A stretch of DNA of 64,000 nucleotides from Phytobacter ursingii (GTDB lineage: Bacteria; Pseudomonadota; Gammaproteobacteria; Enterobacterales; Enterobacteriaceae): positions 1-64,000 of the forward strand of contig CABDWT010000004.1 in assembly GCA_901456055.1 (NCBI GenBank), written 5' to 3'. Shown in pieces: positions 8,755-17,798 of this stretch. The number at the start of each line of letters is the position of its first letter. Position 1 is the first letter of the stretch. The notes under the pieces are model-generated. The model did no database searches. It was not told the DNA's origin and saw nothing but the letters and a program-made list of their open reading frames with translations. A program made the position numbers and the translations under genes.

Positions 8755-9219
8755 ATTCAGTTAGCATCAAAATGCGCGTCGCAAGGCGCGTTATAGGGCT
8801 ACCAGAATAAGCTTCTAAAGCTTTCAAGAAATCTGGCAGTTGATCAGCCAGTCAGTGAGTGTAGTGAGTTGATTTCGCCGTGGTGAGGGCACTAGCAAGT
8901 TCGGCAAAGGGATTGGTTTTTGCTCTACCCGTAACGATGGCATAAGTGCAAACCTGTTTGCAGGCCTGACGAACCTTCCTCAATTTATCGAGCACGCCAC
9001 GCTTTTCAAGTTTGCGTTGTGCTGCCGGGCCTCGGACAACGAGATTTCCGGGTAAACACCGAGTGCCAACATCTTTTGTTTCCCATCGAAACGATATTGC
9101 AATCGCCAGTATTTAGACCCATTGGGATGGACCAGCAGATGCATCCCTTCCCCATCAGTAAGCTTATAAGGCTTGTCCATTGGCTTTGCACTTCTTACCT
9201 TCACATCGGTTAATGCCAT
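8755..9219 (-). pseudogene. Tyrosine integrase, internally deleted and truncated
   Basis: The minus strand encodes the N-terminal domain of a P4-type integrase (MALTDVKVRSAKPMDKPYKL onward, about 70 residues). It then jumps to the core-domain segment KLEKRGVLDKLRKVRQACK, continues past an in-frame stop, and ends at A-Y-S-G-S-P-I-T-R-L-A-T-R-I-L-M-L, just before the catalytic arginine. These pieces are closely similar to the intact integrase at 38805-40022. The central residues (about 70-155) and the whole catalytic C-terminus are missing, so it is dead. It marks an old integration event next to the att-like sequence at 9413-9434. Confidence 0.85.
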
Positions 9220-9374
9220 TTGAGGCCCCCATGCTGGCTGTGGGTACAAGATTTTATCGAACAAGGTGATACCATCACATATACCAACAAATACTACTTG
9301 ATGTAGGTTGATACGAGTAGAGTTCAGTAGAATAGCGACGCGCTAAATTCAGCCAATACATTGAATTTTAGGCA

Positions 9375-9399
9375 TAAAAAAAGACGTCGGTTGACGTCT
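9375..9399 (-). terminator. Rho-independent terminator
   Basis: Stem AGACGTC / GACGTCT (9382-9388, 9393-9399) with a 4-nt loop. On the minus strand it is followed by seven T. Confidence 0.65.
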
Positions 9400-9407
9400 G
9401 TTTATTT

Positions 9408-9434
9408 GAAATTGGTACCCTACAGGATTCGAAC
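9408..9434. repeat. Degenerate attachment-site remnant (tRNA-Arg 3' end)
   Basis: TGGTACCCTACAGGATTCGA resembles the 3' part of the tRNA-Arg gene at 40197-40273 (TGGTACGCCCTACAGGGTTCGA on the plus strand), and the preceding TTGAAA is also shared. It lies upstream of the dead integrase exactly as the tRNA lies upstream of the intact one, so it is best read as a decayed att copy. Confidence 0.65.
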
Positions 9435-9893
9435 AGACTCCTTTTACCATTTGTTATTACTAGCTTTTTCTTCGTTCGAAAAACGTCGGAGCCCCCAATT
9501 AGGCCCCCAAACGCATTTCGCTGAAAACTTAAGCGATTTCGAATCGGTAGAATTGTAGTTACTAATTACCTTGCCGCCAACATCCCTGGATAATGTCTGC
9601 TGACGAAATCATTCATCGCCTCCATTTACTCAGGGCACTTAAAGGTTATATGCACACTGTTGACCCTGACCCAAGCCGCCAAGTATCTTTGTGACCAGTG
9701 AAAGTGCGTGCTACAAGGGTAGACTCGGTAGTTGCCATTAGCCCCTAGTTGGCAGGCCCGGACCATGCAGTGATTCGACGAAGCCAACCGGCCCTGCCGG
9801 TTGGCACTGTGAAGATTGACTAGCAGGAAGCACTAGAGCTTGGTGGCCATCACACCTGATATGATTTTTTGATTTATGCCAAAAAATATAAAA
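9435..9893. other. Non-coding region with strong palindrome
   Basis: No gene seen. It contains a perfect 10-bp inverted repeat GCCAACCGGC / GCCGGTTGGC (9783-9805, 3-nt loop) and, at 9732-9755, one of two imperfect direct repeats; the other is at 11017-11040. It lies downstream of the minus-strand gene at 9894-10748, so the palindrome may act as its transcript end, but there is no T-run. Confidence 0.4.
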
Positions 9894-10748
9894 CTAACCA
9901 AGTATTTCTTCTTTCATGTCGTCTGGACGTGAAAGCTCGTCCAGTTCTGAGTCGAAGTAACGGGTGTGGGTAATGATGACTTCAGTATGTGCGACAACCT
10001 CGTCACCACCACCTCCACCGACAATCGGAGAAATATTAACTGCTGGCAACCCTCCCAATCCATCAGTTAGCTGCACCAATGTTAATGGAAAAGTTATGCA
10101 TTCTTTATTATCAGGGTTTATTGCAACTACCACACTTATATCTTTTTCTACATTCAATCCATGCCCCCCTCTGGGATTAGGTTCAGCAGGAGATGTAACT
10201 GTAGAACCTCCATTACCTGAGTCTGAACACTTATAGCATTTATTCGTTTTTTTATGAGACGTGAAACGGCTTACGTACAATGCGAACTCCTCTTGCGTCA
10301 TACCAGCTTTTGAAGAAAGCGCCACATCTAATGTCTCACGAGCCTCCCTGCTAGGTGCGAAGTAATCTCTTACAACCAATTGAAATTTATTATCTTTATA
10401 CTGAGCACCAATAAAATAATGCCCTTTTATTGAAGGCCTACCTTCCTCATCGCTAAAACAATCCTTAGCAGTATTGTAGCCTGCTAATTTTTTAGTAAAC
10501 TTTTCATTAACTTCTAGTTTAAACCCCGCGTCCTCAAGATCTTTTTTAAACTCGATAATATAAAACTTGAAATTTTTGTAGGCATCTCTTAAGACTGTAA
10601 TCGTATCCCCCACTTGCTCTCGAAAGCCGCTTAAGGGCGCTATGCTTTTAATAATTCCTTTATCTAAGCAGTCGGCAATAAATTTGTACTCAACAGTTTT
10701 TTCAAACCATACAACTTCTTCTTTAGTGGCTAACTCAGTTTTCTTCAT
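9894..10748 (-). CDS. Unknown 284-aa protein
   Basis: Not recognised. The N-terminal about 165 residues are charged and mixed alpha/beta. A single CxxC (NKCYKCSD, about residues 170-177) follows, then a Gly/Ser/Pro-rich linker (about 178-198) and a C-terminal part with a VGGGGGDE stretch and an acidic tail. There is no signal peptide or membrane segment. The ATG has GAGGACGGG about 6-14 nt upstream. The gene is monocistronic, A+T-rich, and lies between two imperfect 24-bp direct repeats at 9732 and 11017, inside the tRNA-Arg island. It could be a cargo gene of a small cassette. No function is proposed. Confidence 0.6.
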   Translation of the reverse strand: MKKTELATKEEVVWFEKTVEYKFIADCLDKGIIKSIAPLSGFREQVGDTITVLRDAYKNFKFYIIEFKKDLEDAGFKLEVNEKFTKKLAGYNTAKDCFSDEEGRPSIKGHYFIGAQYKDNKFQLVVRDYFAPSREARETLDVALSSKAGMTQEEFALYVSRFTSHKKTNKCYKCSDSGNGGSTVTSPAEPNPRGGHGLNVEKDISVVVAINPDNKECITFPLTLVQLTDGLGGLPAVNISPIVGGGGGDEVVAHTEVIITHTRYFDSELDELSRPDDMKEEILG

Positions 10749-11329
10749 ATAACACCCGTCCTCATTGAAATATTTATATATCTCTGCTTTTTTATTTTTT
10801 AAGGCTGACCAAATAAATTCGCACTTTTCATAATCAGGTATTCATGAACTAATGTAATTTTCAACATTATTTCTCCAGCAAATGAAATCCTTGATTTTCT
10901 TTATCAGTTTTAACGTGCGTACTATTTTTGATAAAGTGATTTTTTCACACTTCCCTAGCCTCCATAAAGGGCATTCATTTCACCCTTGGTTGAGATTCAG
11001 GCTCAGTTGAATGCCTTTGCCATCAGCCCCCAGTCGACAGCACTAAAATGCCGCTTTTGACGGTTCAGCGAAACTTGCAGGCTTTACCAGCCTGAAGGCC
11101 CAGCCTGCCTAGAGCGGCAGGGAACCACACATTGTTCGAGGACTAACCCACGTCTCGTAATGATCACACCGCAGGTGTATTGTATCCCAATGATTTAAAG
11201 ATGTATTACTTGCGCCTATATTCTGTGTTCAGAAGGGCGAGACCGAGAGGTAATCTGATTTCTCTGCCCCACCAGCAATGCCCGATCGGAAACTGTCAGC
11301 AAGCAAGGAAATTTACCAGGATAAACATA
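10749..11329. other. Non-coding region with the second direct repeat
   Basis: No gene recognised. It contains the second imperfect repeat (11017-11040, 20 of 24 bases identical to 9732-9755) and GC-rich self-complementary stretches around 11060-11130 (GCAGGCTTTACCAGCCTG and CCTGCCTAGAGCGGCAGG). These could form a structured RNA or a terminator-like element. Confidence 0.35.
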
Positions 11330-12124
11330 ATGTTAAAATCTTATTCAGAGTATCCATTTAACAGCATCCTCGATGAATATCCGGATGCGAAGGCATTAAA
11401 TCTGGTTACGACATTGGTTGAAAAATGGCAGCGCGCACTGATCACCTTTTACGCCCCAAAACCAAACAGCGTAAAGGAGCATGATGCAGTCGGAAGTGGT
11501 TTTCTCATTAAAACTGACGGGGTACATAAAATCCTGACAGCAGACCATGTCTTAGACCATCTGCAGTTAAATAACTGCTATTTCACCCTTAATAACGTGC
11601 GATTCCCGCTCACCCAAACCCTGGTAAAAAGAAATTCCTCACGCGATTGCGCTGAAATTATGCCTACCCTTGAAATTATTATGCATAAAGAAAAATTCAT
11701 TTATTTCACAGACGACCGGCGCGATGATCTTGAACCCACATCGTCAATGATTATCTCAGGCTACCCTTCCAGCAAAAACGGTCTTCATGCGGATAAACCT
11801 GACGCTGTTCAGCATGCATACAATCTCCTCTTCAATCACTTTGAATACGACAAGGACACGGACGATCTTTACTTTCATTTTGACAGCCGAAAAAAAATGG
11901 TGCATCCGTCGATGTTCGAACCCTGCAGTGTCGGGACATCCCTGCCCTATCTGAACGGAATGAGTGGTTCACCCGTGCTTCAGATTATGAAAAACATCAA
12001 CACTGGCGCACTGGCCCTGAGAGCTGTTGGCATCTTCAAGGAACATCATAGCAAAAAAGAGAAGCTGCTCGTTGCCAGCACACTCAGCTACTTCTCAGCT
12101 GAACTCATTGCGCTCAATGAATGA
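11330..12124 (+). CDS. Trypsin-like serine protease (S1 fold)
   Basis: 264-aa protein with the catalytic triad readable in order: H73 in ILTADHVL, D106 in SSRDCAEI and S212 in NGMSGSPVL. GSGFLI (residues 55-60) precedes the His as in S1-type chymotrypsin-fold proteases. It lacks a signal peptide, so it is likely cytoplasmic. The start at 11330 is chosen for AGGATAA about 10 nt upstream; the open frame runs up to 11180 but that part is poorly protein-like. It is followed 56 nt later by a membrane-protein gene, probably in the same operon. Stand-alone intracellular trypsin-like proteases next to a partner gene occur in several bacterial defence systems, so an immune-effector role is plausible but is inference. 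Confidence 0.8.
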   Translation: MLKSYSEYPFNSILDEYPDAKALNLVTTLVEKWQRALITFYAPKPNSVKEHDAVGSGFLIKTDGVHKILTADHVLDHLQLNNCYFTLNNVRFPLTQTLVKRNSSRDCAEIMPTLEIIMHKEKFIYFTDDRRDDLEPTSSMIISGYPSSKNGLHADKPDAVQHAYNLLFNHFEYDKDTDDLYFHFDSRKKMVHPSMFEPCSVGTSLPYLNGMSGSPVLQIMKNINTGALALRAVGIFKEHHSKKEKLLVASTLSYFSAELIALNE

Positions 12125-12180
12125 ATACTCACCCGTTAGATACCATTGATTCCGTATACGTAAATTAAAGGTTCATTAGC

Positions 12181-12831
12181 ATGTCTATATCTACAATTGC
12201 GCTGATCGGTGCATCAGCGGCACTTTCAGCGGCACTGTTCAAGGACAAAGACTCCCGGGTTAAAGACGTCATTGGTTTTGCAAAATCCTCCCCAGACGAC
12301 TTCCTGTCTCCCGCACACTACACCATCATCCGTAATGACATTAATGCCTATATCACTGGCATCAAGGATCATAAATTTCATCATGTTTTGATAGATATCA
12401 TGGCATGGGGAAATAAGCCCATTGGTTATTTTGGCAGACTGGAAGGCCGTCTGGAGATAAACATCACCGGGCAGCTAAATTTAAAGGAGATGACATGGTT
12501 TCAGTCCTCCCTTTCTGAATTCTTTAGCAAAACGGGCAGCATTTCAAATTTCGTTTTGGGGCTCTGTTTCGCGGGACTGGCATTATTTGCCATCGAGTAC
12601 AGCGCGGCGAAAGAAACATGGCTGCAAGCTTTTTCGCTAGTATTTTCGGCACTCGCTGGGTTCATGCTCTATAACTGGTTCGACATCATTTCCACGACCT
12701 GGAAGCAACATGCCAACAAGAAAGACCTGAGGGAATACGCTTCTCTTCTGCAAAATTATGCAGAAGAAAAACAGAAAGAGGCTGCTTCAAGAACTTCGGA
12801 GGCTGCGACGCATAAGGCTAATATCTTGTGA
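12181..12831 (+). CDS. Membrane protein paired with the trypsin-like protease
   Basis: 216-aa protein with a short hydrophobic N-terminus (about residues 3-20), a soluble middle part, two clear membrane helices (about 120-141 and 149-168) and a charged C-terminal helix (about 172-210, coiled-coil-like, rich in K, E and A). The N-terminal part to the first helix pair contains a beta-like segment (GRLEGRLEINITGQLN). No named family recognised. The protease gene is 56 nt upstream on the same strand. The architecture fits a membrane anchor or a pore released or activated by proteolysis (inference). Confidence 0.65.
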   Translation: MSISTIALIGASAALSAALFKDKDSRVKDVIGFAKSSPDDFLSPAHYTIIRNDINAYITGIKDHKFHHVLIDIMAWGNKPIGYFGRLEGRLEINITGQLNLKEMTWFQSSLSEFFSKTGSISNFVLGLCFAGLALFAIEYSAAKETWLQAFSLVFSALAGFMLYNWFDIISTTWKQHANKKDLREYASLLQNYAEEKQKEAASRTSEAATHKANIL

Positions 12832-13677
12832 CGTAATCCTCTTCAGCCCGTATCCAAGAGAAACCAGAAATGTAAGGCATGGGGCTTTATACAGTATGGG
12901 GTGAATCTGGGCGCGCGATATATTTTGACGCTAGCGCGGTACTCCCCCTTGGCTCCCGCTATCAGTCCCTATAAATGCAAGTCGGTTGAAGATTAACTCC
13001 CTGTGAGCCAGAACATGACTGGTTCCAGGTAGTTGATCACAGCCAATATAAGAAAGATCGCATAACTGAATCCAATTGCCATTTCATGAGCAGCTACTTT
13101 TCAGGCACCAGTAAAGCAGGTTTTACCGTTACATATCAGAATAGTTTGCATAGTCTGGCTCGTCCTTTTATTAACGTCTGGTCAGAAAATGCAACTTTTT
13201 GCATGTGGATACTGGCGTAAAAAATTTTGGGTTCGCAACTTTATAGTCGTGCAGCCATTTTACTGCAGGTGGCATGGCTAACAACTCTTATCTCTTAGAA
13301 CTTGCATGTCTGCTTCATGCCCTGAGACATTCGGCAAGATTTTTATGGCTTCAGTAAGGGCGGGTTTCGCGCTTTGAGAACCAGCAAATACTTTGCTTCG
13401 TCGTAAAAGTCTCTGTTCTTCCTGCACAAATTATCCGGATCTATTTGAACGCCAGTGCCCAGATCGCAGATCTGGAGAGATTCAGTGCCAGCCTGAAACG
13501 ATAGCTCCCTGCTCTTTTTGGACTTTAGAGATAAATTTATCCCACGCAATGTGATGAAGCGCAATCTTCTGAAAACGTTCCAGTTGGTTTTACAAATAGG
13601 TATCCCCATTACTGTTTTGGTATTAATTACTACCACTACATGTAAGTTTAAATCTGTTTGTCACTCAGGAGATTTAT
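12832..13677. other. Non-coding region
   Basis: About 850 bp without a supported gene. A 97-codon open frame on the minus strand (13343-13636) lacks a ribosome binding site and looks accidental. Confidence 0.35.
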
Positions 13678-13809
13678 ATGGGTATAAAAACTGGACCAAA
13701 GCCGGTTGCCAAATCAACTGGTAAAGAAGATAAACGTCAAAGAGTTACGCCGGAAAATAAGCCAAAGCATCCGGGTCTGAAGGAACACGACCACAAAAAA
13801 GGCGAGTAA
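13678..13809 (+). CDS. Small basic hypothetical protein
   Basis: 43-aa very hydrophilic protein beginning MGIKTGPKPVAKSTGKEDKR, with about a third Lys/Arg/His. CAGGAGA lies 7 nt before the ATG, the best ribosome binding site in the area, and this is the main reason for calling it. The downstream stem CAGGCGTGGA / TCCATGCCTG (13837-13860) could end the transcript. No family recognised; probably disordered and nucleic-acid or acid-protein binding (inference). Confidence 0.5.
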   Translation: MGIKTGPKPVAKSTGKEDKRQRVTPENKPKHPGLKEHDHKKGE

Positions 13810-14069
13810 CACCTTCCTGAAAAACACTCATATCGCAGGCGTGGAACTCATCCATGCCTGATTTCCCTTGACCAGAATCACCTTACCTCAGTCCCTCACA
13901 TCACTTCTGGTGACATTTCAAACTGGTTAAACCGGGTGGCATTTTAAGCTTGTCATAACGGGTTTGACTATCCAACAGGTAGTGCATCCTTTCCAATTCA
14001 ACAAACTGATCACAGTTGTAAAGAGAGCAGGTCACAGGAACACGGGCGGAGTGTAACGCAGAGCGAAAA

Positions 14070-14110
14070 AGATGATCGATTAAACCGATCGATTGATAAA
14101 AATTGATCTG
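14070..14110. promoter_or_regulatory. Operator-like GATCGA repeat cluster (copy A)
   Basis: Contains GATCGATTAAACCGATCGAT followed by AAAATTGATC, that is, several GATCGA half-sites around an ACCGATCGA core. The same core with flanking GATCG sites recurs at 20609-20641, at the other end of the CP4-like block. Confidence 0.4.
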
Positions 14111-14259
14111 CAAAATGAATTATCCGGCCCGGCACTGCCTGTGCTAAATTCCCAAAAACTCATTTAACGTATTGTTTATTAATTTATTTCCTGTCTTCTG
14201 GCGGGCGGCCTTCTTTTGTCCTGCGGGCACGACATGGGAATGCGACAGCAGGTGATGTA

Positions 14260-14424
14260 ATGAAAAGATGTGCCAGATGTAACAAGAAAAGAGGCGTTCT
14301 GGACCGGATTTTCGGGCTGGATAAAGAATTCTGCGATGACTGTCTGATGGTGGTTAACCAGGAAATCAGAGAAAAACGAGTGGTATCCACACCAGCACGA
14401 AAATCACCTGAACGCTCTTCCTGA
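14260..14424 (+). CDS. Small double-CxxC zinc-ribbon protein
   Basis: 54-aa protein starting MKRCARCNKKRGVLDRIFGL. It has CARC (residues 4-7) and CDDC (residues 25-28), an arrangement typical of a small zinc ribbon, and a basic C-terminal tail. GCAGGTGATGTA lies before the ATG. It lies 82 bp upstream of the glycosyltransferase gene on the same strand. Possibly a regulator or RNA-binding protein; family not identified. Confidence 0.5.
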   Translation: MKRCARCNKKRGVLDRIFGLDKEFCDDCLMVVNQEIREKRVVSTPARKSPERSS

Positions 14425-14506
14425 TAATGTTTCTTACCCGGCAGGTTATTTCCCCTGATGGGGTGACAACTCTGAACCTTCCCTCTGTTTACATTCCCTT
14501 AGTGCA

Positions 14507-15496
14507 ATGAAAATCAACATCGATATCAGCGTCATCATTCCTGCCTTCAATGCGGCTGACAGCATCGGAGTTTTGGTCCATACACTGCTTGGCGAAACAA
14601 CGCTCAGTACTGAAATCATTGTTGTGGATGATGGCTCCTCCGACGCAACATGGACGGTACTCAGGGCCATTACAGATGAACGGCTTATTCTCATTCGTCA
14701 GGAAAATCAGGGTGTGTATGCTGCCCGTAATGCTGCACTGGCGATTCACCGTGGCGAATGGGTGGTGTTCCTGGATGCGGATGACCGGGTTGCGGCAGAT
14801 TTTCTGCAGGAACGGCTGCGCACAGCCCGTGAAGCACAGGCCGATGTCGTCCTTTTCAATGCCCGGCATACAGACAGCGCCGGACATCTGCGGCATCCCG
14901 TTCACCGCAGACAGCCTTACGGTCAGACGCTGACGGGTCAGCAGTGGGTACGCCATTGCGTCAGTCAGAGGGAGTGGCCGCATTACCTGTGGCTGCAGAT
15001 AATCCGTTCAGCGTATATCCGCGAGCATGACTTGCGATTCCAGGAAGGGAAAAGCCACAAGGACATTCTCTGGACGATACAGCTTGCCGCCGCAGATGGC
15101 CGGTTTTATTTCTCTGACAGGCAGGATTACCTGTGGGTGAATAACCCGGCGTCAATTACCCACCGCCCGGATTATTACGATATCCGCGCGTTCAGCTATA
15201 GCGACGTGATTGCAGATATTCTGGCACTCAGTACACAGACGCAATACCGGGCAGTCAGACGAGCACTGGTCAGGCATGCGCTGGTGGAAAGCCGTCACTT
15301 TCTGGGCCTGTACCGGCGCAGGGTGAATGACCGGCAGGCGGTCCGGGCGCATTTTCGTGCGCGGATAGCCTTTCACCATCTGGTACCCGGCGTGAGCAAC
15401 CTGAGCGATGTCTTTTTCCTCCTGAAGCTGGTTCGCAATATTTACCTGCCTGGTGTCCGCAATACTCCCGCAGCCGTTTCGCAGTTGCGGCGTTAA
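14507..15496 (+). CDS. Family 2 glycosyltransferase
   Basis: 329-aa GT2 (GT-A fold) enzyme. It starts with the SVIIPAFNAADSI strand, then VVDDGSSDAT (about residues 44-53), NQGVYAARN (about 67-75) and the metal-binding FLDADDR (about 89-95). No membrane segment, so a cytoplasmic transferase acting on a lipid-linked or other acceptor is likely. The next gene starts 3 nt after the stop. It lies inside a CP4-like island far from any O-antigen or capsule locus, so it may modify a surface glycan as island cargo. Acceptor and donor cannot be deduced. Confidence 0.85.
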   Translation: MKINIDISVIIPAFNAADSIGVLVHTLLGETTLSTEIIVVDDGSSDATWTVLRAITDERLILIRQENQGVYAARNAALAIHRGEWVVFLDADDRVAADFLQERLRTAREAQADVVLFNARHTDSAGHLRHPVHRRQPYGQTLTGQQWVRHCVSQREWPHYLWLQIIRSAYIREHDLRFQEGKSHKDILWTIQLAAADGRFYFSDRQDYLWVNNPASITHRPDYYDIRAFSYSDVIADILALSTQTQYRAVRRALVRHALVESRHFLGLYRRRVNDRQAVRAHFRARIAFHHLVPGVSNLSDVFFLLKLVRNIYLPGVRNTPAAVSQLRR

Positions 15497-15499
15497 TCC

Positions 15500-15955
15500 A
15501 TGGATATCTCAGCGCTTCTGGCACGGTCGTGGCAAACTGCGACAACGGGTAATGAATCCATTCGTTCTGCGAGGGATATCGTCGAACGCTGGTATGACAA
15601 AGGCGGTGACCTCACCCGACGTACCCGACGGTTTATGCTGCGGGAATGCCTGTGGATAGCCGCACATTACCGGGACACCGAAGCGGTACTCACCCGGCAG
15701 TTTCGCCTGCTGGCCGTGTTACTGTATCTGGGCGGTTATTTTCCGAAAGGGAATGCCGCTGGCATGCTCCCGGAGAAATGTTTCATTTTACTGAACGCCC
15801 CGGAATTAAGCCCCCTCCTGACAGACGCTACGACTCCCGATGTTCTGGCGGCGTCCTGCCGCACCCTCTTCTACTGCAGACAGATATCTCCGCTAAGGTG
15901 TTACCGCCATACCCGCTGTCTGAGCGAACATCTGTATCAACTGATGGAGATCTGA
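15500..15955 (+). CDS. Hypothetical protein coupled to the glycosyltransferase
   Basis: 151-aa, mostly helical protein rich in Arg, Leu and Cys. No signal peptide; one moderately hydrophobic helix (FRLLAVLLYLGGYF, about residues 68-81). It starts 3 nt after the glycosyltransferase stop, so the two are translationally coupled and probably work together. No family recognised. GC content resembles the upstream glycosyltransferase and is higher than in the defence genes farther right. Confidence 0.6.
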   Translation: MDISALLARSWQTATTGNESIRSARDIVERWYDKGGDLTRRTRRFMLRECLWIAAHYRDTEAVLTRQFRLLAVLLYLGGYFPKGNAAGMLPEKCFILLNAPELSPLLTDATTPDVLAASCRTLFYCRQISPLRCYRHTRCLSEHLYQLMEI

Positions 15956-16034
15956 TAAAAGCACCAGTCGTTGTGCTGGCGTCTGAGGGGCTGATCGCTG
16001 ACGGTGTCGGCGTCAACGATCAGGGCTAATTTCC

Positions 16035-16409
16035 TTATTTCCCTCCGCTGAATCTGCCGCTGGTGATGTCAGTTACTGTTTTATATCCCTTGCGGGTCAT
16101 CAGCCCGGTAGCCTTCCGGGCGCGGAGCATATCGATGCTGCCGATGAACGGAGACTGCTCTGTCACACTGAAGCCGTGACGGTCAGTACGCACCAGGCCG
16201 TACTTTTCCACGATAAAATTCACCGCGTCACACAGTGAGATTCCCGCATCAATGTGCTTCTGGATCACACTGTCGTTACCAAACGGTGTGTCGTTCAGCA
16301 TCAGACCGTAGTGTTGTTTCAGCAGATACTTTAGTAATTTTCGCCAGATTTCGACTGACGACAGACGTGACGAGGCCGCCCTTTGAGGGGACAGGGATTG
16401 TATTTGCAT
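16035..16409 (-). CDS. cbtA: CbtA/YeeV-family toxin (type IV toxin-antitoxin)
   Basis: 124-aa protein matching the YeeV/YkfI/YpjF family over its whole length ([25 protein letters not shown] and [11 protein letters not shown] are family landmarks). CbtA toxins bind FtsZ and MreB and block their polymerisation, halting cell division and elongation. The partner antitoxin gene lies 49 bp upstream at 16459-16818 in the same minus-strand operon, the standard order. Length is as expected (about 124 aa). Confidence 0.93.
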   Translation of the reverse strand: MQIQSLSPQRAASSRLSSVEIWRKLLKYLLKQHYGLMLNDTPFGNDSVIQKHIDAGISLCDAVNFIVEKYGLVRTDRHGFSVTEQSPFIGSIDMLRARKATGLMTRKGYKTVTDITSGRFSGGK

Positions 16410-16458
16410 GGTTTGCGCTCTTTGTTGGCTGGTTTGACGAAGGAAAAGCGTTTGGGAT

Positions 16459-16818
16459 TTATGCGGTTATTGCAGATGTCGGATAAATTATGATGTACAA
16501 ATAGCCACAGGAGCCGAGCGTATCAGCCTCACATATCAGCCCTTTTGCGTGGAGCGTGATGCAGCGCTGAATGTGGGGTGTGAGTTCGCTGCTGGCCAGC
16601 ATAAGCTCCATCTGCTTCATCAGTACCGGAAATGCCTGGTCCAGATGGCGTAAATCTGCGTCATTAAATGTCCCGGCAATGCTGGCGCGGTCAGCAAGGT
16701 AATGCAGGTGGTTACCCTCCTGTACCAGCCGTGCACCAAAACACGGTGTGATGTTGCGTCTGAGGCCCCACCAGGGTTCCGCGATGTTATGGTTGATTAC
16801 ACGGGTTGCTTTCTGCAT
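16459..16818 (-). CDS. cbeA: CbeA/YeeU-family antitoxin
   Basis: 119-aa protein of the YeeU/YafW/YfjZ family ([40 protein letters not shown] near the C-terminus). The family neutralises CbtA not by direct binding but by stabilising FtsZ and MreB filaments (type IV mechanism). It lies between the YeeT-like gene and the toxin gene, as in CP4-44. Confidence 0.93.
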   Translation of the reverse strand: MQKATRVINHNIAEPWWGLRRNITPCFGARLVQEGNHLHYLADRASIAGTFNDADLRHLDQAFPVLMKQMELMLASSELTPHIQRCITLHAKGLICEADTLGSCGYLYIIIYPTSAITA

Positions 16819-16840
16819 GTAAGTACTCCTTAACGGTGAG

Positions 16841-17062
16841 TTAATTCAGGGTGACGCTGCGCAGGATCACATACGGACCGTTGCGGTCCTGTCGGCGTTC
16901 AGCAAACACGGCCAGCACACCCCGGATATCCTGCACTTCCCTGCCGTGGTAATGGCAGATACTGCCGGACCACTTATATTTCCCGGTACAGAAGCGAAAC
17001 AGCCGGGACTCAGAATGCTGGCGGTATATCGCCATTGCCTGACGTTTACTGATGATTCTCAT
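16841..17062 (-). CDS. yeeT: YeeT-family protein (DUF987)
   Basis: 73-aa small basic protein matching YeeT/YkfH/YpjJ (HSESRLFRFCTGKYKWSG, then GREVQDIRGVLAVFAERR and a final SVTLN). Always found between radC-like and yeeU-like genes in CP4-type islands; function unknown. The start at 17062 (MRIISKRQ) follows the family length; in-frame upstream codons reach 17098. Confidence 0.88.
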   Translation of the reverse strand: MRIISKRQAMAIYRQHSESRLFRFCTGKYKWSGSICHYHGREVQDIRGVLAVFAERRQDRNGPYVILRSVTLN

Positions 17063-17075
17063 CATTATTCTCTCC

Positions 17076-17558
17076 CTAAAGCCAGCCACGCTCGGCAAAC
17101 GAGACGATGTCCATGCCTCCCACGACCAGGTGGTCCAGCAGGCAGATATCCACGAGTTTAAGTGCCTGCTTCAGATGGTCAGTGAGCAGTCGGTCGGCAT
17201 GGCCGGGTTCCGCATAACCTGACGGATGATTGTGTGAAAGCACAATGGCAGCCGCGTTGTATTTCAGTGCTGCCTTTATCACTTCACGGGGATGTACCTG
17301 CGTATGGTTGATGGTGCCGGTGAAGAGCGTTTCATGAGCAATAAGCCGATGCTGGTTATCAAGGAAGAGCACCATGAAGACTTCACGCTCCAGCGTGGCG
17401 AGCTGCAGACGGAGCCAGTCGCGAACCGCCTGGCTTGAGGTGAATGCCTCGCCGGGTTCGCGTAACTGGCGTTCCAGCAGGGTCAGTGCGCGTCTGATAG
17501 TGCGCTGTGCGACGGGAGATATTCCCCCGCGGTCAGGGGGACACGTGGTGGTATTCAT
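17076..17558 (-). CDS. RadC-like JAB-domain protein (YeeS family)
   Basis: 160-aa RadC-family protein. The C-terminal JAB/MPN+ domain has the metal site motif L-S-H-N-H-P-S-G plus a downstream D ([15 protein letters not shown]), so the metalloprotease-like centre is complete. The N-terminal helix-hairpin part of full-length RadC is absent, as in the YeeS/YkfG/YfjY island versions. Role unknown; not required for DNA repair despite the name. Part of the minus-strand CP4-like operon. Confidence 0.9.
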   Translation of the reverse strand: MNTTTCPPDRGGISPVAQRTIRRALTLLERQLREPGEAFTSSQAVRDWLRLQLATLEREVFMVLFLDNQHRLIAHETLFTGTINHTQVHPREVIKAALKYNAAAIVLSHNHPSGYAEPGHADRLLTDHLKQALKLVDICLLDHLVVGGMDIVSFAERGWL

Positions 17559-17788
17559 TTGCTTTTCCTGTCTGTTGACGTATCCGGGACGGATGTGTTG
17601 TACAGCTTCACGGCAACGACGAACCCGTCGTGCAGGGATTCAAACCATGACCAGATATGGAAGAGAGGGGTACCTGCCGGGAAATGCAGGAAGGGTTCGT
17701 CGGTCACAACGTCACCGTCCTCATCCCTGACCGTTGTTTTCCCCAGCGCATCCCACAGGGCATTAAGGTGAGACAGTCCATATGGCAT
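17555..17788 (-). CDS. Hypothetical CP4-island protein
   Basis: 77-aa acidic protein beginning [20 protein letters not shown]. The start at 17788 is preferred because the upstream in-frame part overlaps nothing conserved. It overlaps the radC-like start by 4 nt (ATGA-type coupling) and follows the ArdB-like gene by 10 nt, so it is part of the operon. No domain recognised. Confidence 0.65.
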   Translation of the reverse strand: MPYGLSHLNALWDALGKTTVRDEDGDVVTDEPFLHFPAGTPLFHIWSWFESLHDGFVVAVKLYNTSVPDTSTDRKSK

Positions 17789-17798
17789 GGCGGGAGGC

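Noticed and set aside
13343-13636. 97-codon open frame on the minus strand
   Set aside because: No ribosome binding site, no conserved pattern; treated as non-coding.
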